NCBI GenBank assembly: GCA_002428965.1
Contig: DIYI01000017.1
Span: 356,338 to 420,337, forward strand
Origin: Jejuia sp. UBA6058
GTDB lineage: Bacteria > Bacteroidota > Bacteroidia > Flavobacteriales > Flavobacteriaceae
DNA length: 64,000 bases
Direction: 5' to 3'
A program made the position numbers and the translations under genes. Positions 34,083 to 42,300 of this stretch are shown here, piece by piece (positions within the stretch are counted from its first letter, which is position 1; every line of letters begins with the position of its first letter). The notes beneath the pieces were generated by a model, which was not told the origin of the DNA, did no database searches, and saw nothing but the letters and a program-made list of their open reading frames with translations.

Positions 34083-34530
34083 ATACATCGTTATATTTCT
34101 AGTCATAAATTTCGGAGCTCTGGCTATTGGAAATTGGTTAATGGCAAATGGCCCTAGAGAACCTTGGTACCTAAATTTAAACAAAGCACCATGGACGCCA
34201 CCTGGATGGGTATTTGGAGCTGCATGGACCACCATAATGATATGTTTTTCAATCTACATGGCGGCATTACTGAAGCGAAAATTTGATGGTAAAATAATTG
34301 CTCTATTCATATTACAGTTTATACTAAACGTAATTTGGAACTACGTTTTTTTCAATCAACATTTCATAGGACTAGGACTTACTATCATTACCATGCTAAC
34401 TCTTGTGGTTGGCACATTTACGTTTGGATACCTAAAGCAGTTAAAGCTTAAAACGCTTTTTATCCTGCCTTATTTAATTTGGCTTTGTATAGCCACATCT
34501 TTAAACGGATACATTCTTTTGAATAATTAA
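34069..34530 (+). CDS. tspO: TspO/MBR family membrane protein
   Basis: The 153-residue protein has five predicted membrane helices and the TspO loop EPWYLNLNKAPWTPPGWVFG (about residues 30-49) with W-x-P-P-x-W-V-F-G. TspO binds porphyrins and is linked to tetrapyrrole turnover and to oxidative or light stress in bacteria. Its start overlaps the preceding mini-gene by 14 bases, so translation may be coupled. It is a logical member of a photoprotection operon because free porphyrins are photosensitisers. Confidence 0.92.
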   Translation: MRLLKYIVIFLVINFGALAIGNWLMANGPREPWYLNLNKAPWTPPGWVFGAAWTTIMICFSIYMAALLKRKFDGKIIALFILQFILNVIWNYVFFNQHFIGLGLTIITMLTLVVGTFTFGYLKQLKLKTLFILPYLIWLCIATSLNGYILLNN

Positions 34531-34531
34531 A

Positions 34532-34993
34532 ATGAAGATATATACATTACATAGAAAACAAAACCTACCTATTTCTGTTGAAAAGGCTTGGGATTTCTTG
34601 TCAGATCCAAAAAACTTAAAAACTATAACTCCCGATTATATGGGGTTTAACATATTATCTGGAGCTGACAGACCAATGTTTGCTGGACAGATAATTCAAT
34701 ATATCGTTACTCCTGTTATGGGTATTAAAACAAAATGGGTTACTGAAATTACTCATGTAATTGATAAACATTATTTTGTTGATGAACAACGCTTTGGCCC
34801 ATATGCATTATGGCACCATAAACATTTTATAAAAGCAATTGATGGCGGTGTTGAAATGGAAGATATCATTGATTACAAGGTGCCATTTGGTATAGTTGGA
34901 CAATTAGTTCACCCTTTTTTAGTAAAACCTAAACTTGAAGAAATTTTTAACTATAGAACACAAAAACTAGAAGAACTTTTCGGGAAATATTAG
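34532..34993 (+). CDS. SRPBCC (START-like) family protein
   Basis: The 153-residue single-domain protein matches the polyketide-cyclase/coenzyme-Q-binding group: a short N-terminal strand, PISVEKAWDFLSDPKNLKTI (about residues 12-31), and late strands YALWHHKHFIKAIDGGVEMEDIIDYKVPFG (in pieces), with a long C-terminal helix. The fold makes a hydrophobic ligand cavity; the ligand is unknown. It is 1 base after tspO and 34 bases before the photolyase. SRPBCC genes frequently precede photolyase genes in Bacteroidota. Confidence 0.85.
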   Translation: MKIYTLHRKQNLPISVEKAWDFLSDPKNLKTITPDYMGFNILSGADRPMFAGQIIQYIVTPVMGIKTKWVTEITHVIDKHYFVDEQRFGPYALWHHKHFIKAIDGGVEMEDIIDYKVPFGIVGQLVHPFLVKPKLEEIFNYRTQKLEELFGKY

Positions 34994-35027
34994 TAAGAAT
35001 ACTTTAATACTGAACTAATTAGACTAA

Positions 35028-36332
35028 ATGAAACAAACTATAAACATCTTCTGGTTTAGGCGAGATTTAAGACTTGATGACAATCATGGTTTTTATGAAG
35101 CATTGAAAGGTGGAAAACCTGTTTTACCAATTTTCATATTTGATATTGAAATTTTAAAGAAACTTCCGGAAAGTGATGCCCGTGTTACTTTTATCCATGA
35201 TACACTACAAGGCATGATTAACATGTTACAAGATAAATTTAATAGCAGCATAGCTATATATCACGGAAAACCTTTAGAAATTTATGAGAAGATAGTTGAA
35301 GAATACGATGTTGCGTCTGTTTACACCAATCATGACTATGAGCCTTATGCTGCTGAACGTGATGAAAGCATAAAAGAATTTCTAAAGGGGTATAATATTA
35401 CTTTCAAAACCTTTAAAGATCAAGTGATTTTTGAAAAGGACGAAGTGGTGAAAGGCGATGGTAATCCGTACGTGGTGTATACGCCTTACATGAAAACTTG
35501 GAAATCAAAATTTACTACAAACGATATAGAAACTTTTGATTCGGAAGGATTTCTTAATAATTTAATTAAACAAGAACAACTCCCAAATCTAAGTTTATCC
35601 GAAATTGGGTTTAAACCATCAGAACAAAAAATAAAACCATATAAGGTAACTTCAACCTTAATTCAAGAATACGAAGCTACTCGTAATTTCCCTGCTAAAG
35701 ATGCCACCTCCCGATTAGGGCCACATTTGCGTTTTGGAACTGTGAGTGTTCGAAAAATGGTCAAACGAGCTATTGCAGAGGAGAATGAGATTTTTTGGCA
35801 GGAACTGATATGGAGGGAGTTTTTTATGCAGATTCTTTGGCATTTTCCTCATACAGCGGAGAAAAGTTTTAAATCTAAATACGACCGTATTCAATGGCGT
35901 AATAATGAAACTGAATTTAAATCTTGGTGTGAAGGTAAAACTGGATATCCTTTAGTGGATGCTGGCATGCGACAACTTAATGAAACAGGGTTTATGCATA
36001 ACCGAGTTAGGATGTTAGTGGGCAGCTTCTTATGCAAACATTTATTAATCGATTGGCGCTGGGGCGAAGCTTATTTTGCCGAAAAACTTCATGATTACGA
36101 AATGGCAAGTAACATTGGTAACTGGCAATGGGTAGCTGGTTCTGGTGTAGATGCCGCTCCTTATTTTAGAATATTTAATCCCACGACTCAAATTCAAAAA
36201 TTTGACAAGGGCTTAAATTATATAAACACTTGGGTTCCAGATTTTCAGGAATTAACCTACCCACAACCCATTGTAGATCATAAAATGGCTCGTGGTCGTT
36301 GCTTAGAGGTTTATAAGGCTGCTTTAAATTAA
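35028..36332 (+). CDS. phrB: Class I deoxyribodipyrimidine photolyase
   Basis: The 434-residue enzyme has the antenna-binding N-terminal domain (INIFWFRRDLRLDDN, about residues 4-18) and the FAD domain with SRLGPHLRFGTVSVR, LIWREFFMQI, GKTGYPLVDAGMRQLNETGFMHNRVRMLV, LLIDWRWGEAYFAEKLHDYEMASN and GNWQWVAGSG. These include the N-x-R-M and W residues of the CPD-repair pocket. It is the intact classical CPD photolyase of the island and repairs cyclobutane pyrimidine dimers using blue light. It is the last gene of the unit; no strong hairpin is seen before the convergent gene 15 bases later. Confidence 0.94.
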   Translation: MKQTINIFWFRRDLRLDDNHGFYEALKGGKPVLPIFIFDIEILKKLPESDARVTFIHDTLQGMINMLQDKFNSSIAIYHGKPLEIYEKIVEEYDVASVYTNHDYEPYAAERDESIKEFLKGYNITFKTFKDQVIFEKDEVVKGDGNPYVVYTPYMKTWKSKFTTNDIETFDSEGFLNNLIKQEQLPNLSLSEIGFKPSEQKIKPYKVTSTLIQEYEATRNFPAKDATSRLGPHLRFGTVSVRKMVKRAIAEENEIFWQELIWREFFMQILWHFPHTAEKSFKSKYDRIQWRNNETEFKSWCEGKTGYPLVDAGMRQLNETGFMHNRVRMLVGSFLCKHLLIDWRWGEAYFAEKLHDYEMASNIGNWQWVAGSGVDAAPYFRIFNPTTQIQKFDKGLNYINTWVPDFQELTYPQPIVDHKMARGRCLEVYKAALN

Positions 36333-36347
36333 TGTTGAAAAGCTCCT

Positions 36348-37295
36348 TTATTTTACCAACTTATCAATAATATCCTTTACAGGTAATATAGCCTTGGTAT
36401 GCTCTATGCTCGGTCCCGCTACCCAAACGGTCTTGTAGGTCGCTTTTTTTGCTGCCTTCTCAGTAGCCTTCATTCCAATAGAAAAACGTACCATTTTTAC
36501 CCATTTTTTTAGCTTACGATTCTTGTTTAAAAGATTTTCTATCCATGTAGATTTTGTTCCTATTTTTTGAACATAAGGGGTATTTATGACTGTACATGGT
36601 GTCCCAGATATCCGCTCTGTCATAACAATATCATCTGCTCCATAGTCTACACAGGCTTGTTTATAGTCCTGTGTAACATTAGCTTCAATCGAGGCTATAA
36701 ATGGGCTGCCAACAGAAACTCCCGCAGCTCCGTAACTTAGCATTTCATCTATATCCGCCTTACACCCTACACCTCCAGCTGAAATTACGGGAATATTACA
36801 ATTTGCATTTAATTCTTTTATCAAATTTTCTGGTGAAATATTTCCTCTATGCCCCCCTGCTTCATTATTAACAGCAATAATAGCATCTGCCCCAAGATCT
36901 TCAACTTTTTTAGCAAACTTGAGATCTACCACATCACAAAAAACCCTAATACCCACTTTGTGCGCTTCATAAATAGTTTCAGCAGGACTTCCTAACGAAG
37001 TAATAATAAAATCGCAACCTTCTTCACAAATAACTTCAAGTTGATTTCTATATTTAACATTAGACTTATTAACAATTAAGTTAAAACCAAAAGATCCACC
37101 TTCAGGCTTTACCGCTTTTAATTCCTTTAAAGCTGCACGTAACTCGTCTAACGTTCTATAATTGAGCGCAGGAATACATCCAGCAATACCACCGCGCATT
37201 GCTTCTTTAACCATAGCAACATTTGACACTAAAAACATGGGAGCCTGAATAATTGGGTACTTTATATCAAGTAAATCTTTTAAGCTGGTGGCCAT
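36348..37295 (-). CDS. Nitronate monooxygenase / NAD(P)H-dependent flavin oxidoreductase
   Basis: The 315-residue FMN-dependent TIM barrel matches the nitronate monooxygenase family: YPIIQAPMFLVSN (about residues 14-26), GSFGFNLIVN, AIIAVNNEAGGHRG (the catalytic-site histidine, about 137-150), and IISAGGVGCKADIDEMLSYGAAGVSVGSPF for phosphate binding (in pieces). The enzyme oxidises nitronates or reduces related substrates; the physiological role is uncertain. Its promoter region carries a 16-bp palindrome and a TATATTTG -7 box (plus strand 37310-37317), very close to the ATG, giving a short leader. Divergent from the secreted protein at 37467. Confidence 0.88.
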   Translation of the reverse strand: MATSLKDLLDIKYPIIQAPMFLVSNVAMVKEAMRGGIAGCIPALNYRTLDELRAALKELKAVKPEGGSFGFNLIVNKSNVKYRNQLEVICEEGCDFIITSLGSPAETIYEAHKVGIRVFCDVVDLKFAKKVEDLGADAIIAVNNEAGGHRGNISPENLIKELNANCNIPVISAGGVGCKADIDEMLSYGAAGVSVGSPFIASIEANVTQDYKQACVDYGADDIVMTERISGTPCTVINTPYVQKIGTKSTWIENLLNKNRKLKKWVKMVRFSIGMKATEKAAKKATYKTVWVAGPSIEHTKAILPVKDIIDKLVK

Positions 37296-37309
37296 ATAAA
37301 TATTTTTAT

Positions 37310-37339
37310 CAAATATACAAAATATTATGCACGCATAAT
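37310..37339 (-). promoter_or_regulatory. Promoter and palindromic operator of the nitronate monooxygenase gene
   Basis: On the minus strand a perfect TAnnTTTG box (TATATTTG, plus-strand 37310-37317) lies 6 bases downstream of the palindrome ATTATGCACGCATAAT (37324-37339; symmetrical except its two central bases). The same palindrome recurs at 37418-37433 on the divergent promoter. Confidence 0.6.
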
Positions 37340-37417
37340 AAACACACTATACTACTATGTTCTATATGTATTGCTTATTATTTAATTTATTGATAACATG
37401 ATATTTATCATTTTTTT

Positions 37418-37441
37418 ATTATGCATGCATAGTTAATTTTG
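37418..37441 (+). promoter_or_regulatory. Promoter and palindromic operator of the secreted protein gene
   Basis: ATTATGCATGCATAGT (37418-37433, palindromic but for one pair) directly abuts TAATTTTG (37434-37441), a perfect TAnnTTTG box, 25 bases before the ATG at 37467. It matches the palindrome at 37324-37339 in 14 of 16 bases. The ATGCATGCAT core is of the type bound by MarR-family dimers. Confidence 0.6.
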
Positions 37442-37466
37442 AACTACACTTTTCAAAACTTTTATC

Positions 37467-37967
37467 ATGAAAACACTTCTTAAATTATTAATCTATTTTG
37501 CTTTTTTAGGCAATCTAAATTCTCAAACCGTTGCTTTACCCGAAACTTTAATTTCTGTTAATACTAATTATTTTAAATCTACAAATATTGAAAATGCCTG
37601 CAATAATGTAAAACAATTAGAACAAGCACTTTTGAACTTTAAACATTCTAATATTGAAAAACTTTATGAAACCAAAAATGATATATACAGAGTATCATTT
37701 GAAACTTCTGAAGGAAAAATTATAGCTTGGTTTAATAAACAAGGAAAAATAATTAGAACCTATGAAAAGTATAACAATGTTAGACTACCAGAGCCTATTA
37801 TACAGGCGGTTATTAACAACTACCCCAATTACAATATCATTGAAGATATTTACGTTTTGCGCTATCATAGTGAAGCCGCTAAAGTAAAAGAAGAATACAA
37901 AATAAAAATTAAAAATCAAGAAGAAATAATTACTGTAAAGATGAATGCCGAGGGTAATTTTATTTAA
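37467..37967 (+). CDS. Small secreted protein, possibly PepSY-like
   Basis: The 166-residue protein has a signal peptide (about residues 1-19, LNS/Q). The rest contains repeated alpha/beta units: F-K-H-S-N-I-E-K-L-Y, YRVSFETSEGKIIAWFNKQGKII, LPEPIIQAVINNYPNY and an EEYKIKIKNQEEIITVKMNAEGN end. Two such strand-helix-strand units resemble PepSY-like (BLIP-like) periplasmic domains common in Bacteroidota. No cysteines suggest enzymatic chemistry. Its 3' end overlaps the convergent methyltransferase gene by 4 bases. Confidence 0.65.
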   Translation: MKTLLKLLIYFAFLGNLNSQTVALPETLISVNTNYFKSTNIENACNNVKQLEQALLNFKHSNIEKLYETKNDIYRVSFETSEGKIIAWFNKQGKIIRTYEKYNNVRLPEPIIQAVINNYPNYNIIEDIYVLRYHSEAAKVKEEYKIKIKNQEEIITVKMNAEGNFI

Positions 37968-39160
37968 TCCACAAATACATAATACCCACTTTTTAAATAT
38001 GCCCCTTCGGGAAACCCAATAGGATGGTCTACATCATGTTGGGTTTTTAGTTTTAACTTATATAATCGATCATTTACTGCGAGAGCTTCCTTATTAATTT
38101 TATAAAACTCTTCAGCGACTACTCGAGATGAACATGATGCGAGAACCAATAATCCATTTTTAGCAGTAAGCTTTTCTCCTAGTATTGCTAATTGCCTATA
38201 TTTTTTTTTAGCCAACTCTATTTCCGAAGCTTGTTTTGCAAAACTTGGTGGGTCTATAACTACCACATCAAAAGTTATTTTTCTTTTTATAAGCTTTTGC
38301 ATTTCTTCAAAAGCATCTCCCGCAATAGTCTTATGAATTCCAGAATACGAATTTAATTTTCCGTTTTCTACTGCAATTTCTAAGGCTTGTTTACTAATAT
38401 CCAAACTAGTAACTTCCTGCGCCCCATTTGCCAAGGCGTGTACTGAAAATCCGCCCGCATAAGAAAACACATCTAATATAGTCTTACCTTTACTCCATAC
38501 ACCCACTTGTTTTCGATTTGCACGATGGTCTAGAAAATAACCTGTTTTATGACCTTTAATAACATTGGCAGAAAAATGAACCCCATGTTCTATGAATTTC
38601 ACAACCTCATCTTTCAGTTCACCATAAACAACTTCTCCATCTCTATATTTATGGTTTTTAGATTGTTGTAGACTTCTGCTTAAACGCAGTATGACAGTTT
38701 CAGAGTTAGCAACCCTTCTTAAACTATCCAGCAAATATTCCAAATAGGTCAACCAAATCTCAGAGTACAACTTTACAACAAGGACTTTTGCATATACATC
38801 TGCAATTAATCCAGGAAAACCATCGTTTTCACCAAAAATTAGGCGATAGCTATTAGTATTTGTTTGTAACAACGCTTTTCGTCTATCAAAAGCTTCATTT
38901 ATTTTTCTTTGAAAAAATTCAGAATTAATTTCTTCTTTCTTAGTACCTGAATGCAGCATTTTTATGCGGATGGGAGAATTTTTATCATACAAACCTAACC
39001 CGATTACCTTGTTTTTATTCTTGCTAAAAATTATGGCTAAATCTCCTGTATTCGCATCACTATTTACTTTTGTAATACTATTTGAAAACACCCAAGGATG
39101 ACCTCTTAATACAAATTGCTCTCCTTTAGCGTTCAATTTTATGGCAAGTCGCTTTTGCAT
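37964..39160 (-). CDS. Class I SAM-dependent rRNA methyltransferase (RlmI-like)
   Basis: The start at 39160 gives 398 residues beginning MQKRLAIKL; the open frame extends upstream to a GTG at 39196, but the N-terminal PUA domain (LRGHPWVFSNSI) already starts at the chosen ATG. The catalytic domain has LDHRANRKQVG, DVFSYAGGFSVHAL (SAM motif I) and VVIDPPSFAK (motif IV). RlmI of E. coli makes m5C1962 in 23S rRNA; orthology is likely but not proven. Its 3' end overlaps the convergent secreted-protein gene by 4 bases. Confidence 0.88.
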   Translation of the reverse strand: MQKRLAIKLNAKGEQFVLRGHPWVFSNSITKVNSDANTGDLAIIFSKNKNKVIGLGLYDKNSPIRIKMLHSGTKKEEINSEFFQRKINEAFDRRKALLQTNTNSYRLIFGENDGFPGLIADVYAKVLVVKLYSEIWLTYLEYLLDSLRRVANSETVILRLSRSLQQSKNHKYRDGEVVYGELKDEVVKFIEHGVHFSANVIKGHKTGYFLDHRANRKQVGVWSKGKTILDVFSYAGGFSVHALANGAQEVTSLDISKQALEIAVENGKLNSYSGIHKTIAGDAFEEMQKLIKRKITFDVVVIDPPSFAKQASEIELAKKKYRQLAILGEKLTAKNGLLVLASCSSRVVAEEFYKINKEALAVNDRLYKLKLKTQHDVDHPIGFPEGAYLKSGYYVFVD

Positions 39161-39399
39161 ATTACATTGCATATATTTATGCAGGCAATATAACACCTTA
39201 TTAAGGCATTGTTTTAAAACATAAAGTATTTATCAAAATTTTCTTCTTTGTGCGACTTTTTTGAACGTCTTGCAGGTGGTTTCTAATTCATTTTATCGAA
39301 TTTTATTGCTTTTTAACGATATTTATTAAAAAAAACAATATATTCGCAATGGTGAATTAAAAACGCTAATTATTTAGTCCCCAACTAAATAACCTACTT

Positions 39400-42300
39400 A
39401 TGGAGCAAAGCATCAAACTATATAGGTTGGCTATTACCGTATGTATAGCTTGTATTAGTTTTATTTCTAATGCGCAAACCATTGCATCCTATGATTTTGA
39501 AAGTGGTTTACAAGGATGGACTGATGGCGGTTCAGATTCGGGTCTTAATACAGATGCTGTGTATGCCGCAAACGGAAGTCAGTCTATATATTCAAAAGAT
39601 GATGACACCTCAAATAATTATACTACCTCACCAAGTTTAGATCTTTCATCATACAGTTCAGTGGACTTTTCCTTTTCCTTCATAGGAAGAAATCTTGATT
39701 CTGGAGAAGGTTTTTCACTTCAATATTATGATGGTTCTAGTTGGTCAACCCTTAGAACCTATGTTCTTGGTACTGATTTTTCGTCAAATCATGTTAAATA
39801 TGAGTTTTATGCAACTGTAGCAAGTGGCCTCTCTTCAAGTTCACAATATAGGTTTACGGGTACCGGCGATCATAATGGAGAATACAATTATTTTGATGAT
39901 GTTCTAGTAAAAGTATCTGAAGGTGAGATTGATATACAAGGCAATAATATAACCATTGCAGATGGTGATATTACCCCCAATAATTCCGATCATACGGGTT
40001 TTGGTACTGCAAACTTCGGAACTCAAATTTCTAGAACTTATACGATAAATAATTACGGAGGCGAAGACTTAAGTATTACAAATATTTCTTTGTCCAATAC
40101 TACAGATTTTACAATAATAGCACCGTATTATAGTTCACCCATAGTAGCCACAAGTGGTTCTACTACGTTTACAATACAATTCAATTCTTTGTCTCTTGGC
40201 ACTAAAACAAGTACCGTAACGGTTTCAAATGACGACTCTGATGAGGGAACATATACATTTGACATTGAGGCTAGAGCTGAACAGAATTTTTTTGATAGTG
40301 ATGGTGATGGTATTTTAGACAATGAAGATATTGATGACGACAATGACGGTATTTTGGACAGCACTGAAGAGATTGCTTGTCAAAACTCATCAACTGCCAC
40401 TACTACCAACTATAAATTTTTAAATGAAACATTTGGAGAAGGTAGCAGAACAACGATTAATACTACCTATGATGCTATTACTACGTATTGCTACGAAGAT
40501 GGAACCGCGGGTACAAATGTTACAGAGTGTCCATCCCTTAGTAATATAAGTTTAAATGATGGTGAGTACGTGGTGTATTACAAAGCTGGAGATGGTGACG
40601 GTACCGATGATACCCCAAATGACGAAGTGGCCTCTTGGGCTGACGATTATTGGTACACTGGAGAAGATCATACTTCTGGTGACACAAACGGAAGAATGGC
40701 CATGTTTAATGCCTCTTACGATCCAGGTACATTCTATACAGCTACTATTATTGGAGCCCTACCCAATGTACCCATTACGTATAGCTTTTGGGTATTAAAC
40801 TTAGATACTACAACGGCTCCAGGAATTGGTTCCCGCTTAAGGCCAAATATTTTGGTAGAATTTCGAGACGTAAATAATAATGTTTTAGCATCAATTACAA
40901 CTGGTGATATTGATCCTTCAATAAATGGCGATGCCGAAAATAGCTGGCACCAATTTACTGCCGATTTAACATTTAGTGTAAGTGAATTTTATGTGTACTT
41001 CATAAATAACGAAGTTGGTGGTGCTGGAAACGATTTAGCTATAGACGACATTGTTATCTCACAAACGCTTTGTGATAGTGATGGTGATGGTGTAGCAGAT
41101 GTTTTTGATCTAGACTCTGATAATGATGGCATTCCTGATGTCGTTGAAACTGGATTAGGTAGTTATAGTGAAGGCAATGCAACTTTAACAGGTGTTGGTT
41201 CTTGGGTAGATGCAAATTCCAATGGAATGCACGATTTGGCTGAGGGAACAACACCTTTGGATTCAGACGGCGATTCAACACCAAATCACCTTGATTTAGA
41301 TAGTGATAATGACACAATTTTTGATGTGGACGAATCTGGAGCAGGAAACTCCGCAGATTCAAGTTATGAAAACGGCGATGGCGACATTACAGGTGATGGT
41401 GTAGGTGACGGTACAGATACAGATACGGTAAGGGAAACTGATATCGACTCCGACGGCGTTGTAGAATATTTTACTGATGGAATTCTAGATTTATATGATT
41501 ATTTTGAAGGTAGTGATATGTCAACCGCTTTTGGCAATGAAAATCAAGGATCTACTGGCACAGGTTGGGAGTATTATGTTATTGATTCCGATAATGATGG
41601 AACACCTGATTATCTCGATATTACTTCAGATGGATCAACATACGATATATCTCATACGCTTTACGCTAATCTTGATGCTAATGATGATGGTCTAATAGAC
41701 GATACGAACGACGCAGAAGGTGATGGTATTTTAGATTTGTTTGACACTAATGATGCGGTATTTGGATCTCCAAGAGATTTAGATAGTAAATTTCAACTTT
41801 ATTTTGATGGACGAAACGATTACGCAACAGATAGTGAAATTTTAAGTGGATTACAAAATGTTACCATAATGGGATGGGTAAAAATAGATGCCGATTTCAG
41901 TGGTTACAGTATGGTTTTTGGTCAATCTAATATTGAGTTACAAGTTCATAATTATTCGTCTCCACGTGTTTATGGAAGAGTAAATGGTATTTCTATCTCC
42001 AATAGCACCAGTACACACCCAATAGTAACTAACCGTTGGTACCATTTAGCTTTGGTTTATGATGGCATAAACGATTCGCTAAAGCTATACTTAAATGGAG
42101 AGAATATTTCTTCAACAACTGGAATTGGCAGTACATTAAACACAAATACTTATCCATTTACAATAGGTAAAGCAGCAAGCATATATGATAATACTTCTTA
42201 TTTTAAAGGTTACATAGATGAAGTCCGCGTATTTAGTAAATCGCTTTCCGATAATGAGCTTCAAAAAATGATATATCAAGAACTTGAAGATAATTCTGGT

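Noticed and set aside
36333..36347. Terminator between the photolyase and the convergent nitronate monooxygenase
   Set aside because: Only 15 bases separate the genes and no stable stem with a T-run is visible.
39161..39196. GTG or upstream ATG start for the RlmI-like methyltransferase
   Set aside because: The extra residues are cysteine-rich and unlike the family; the PUA domain starts normally at the ATG at 39160.
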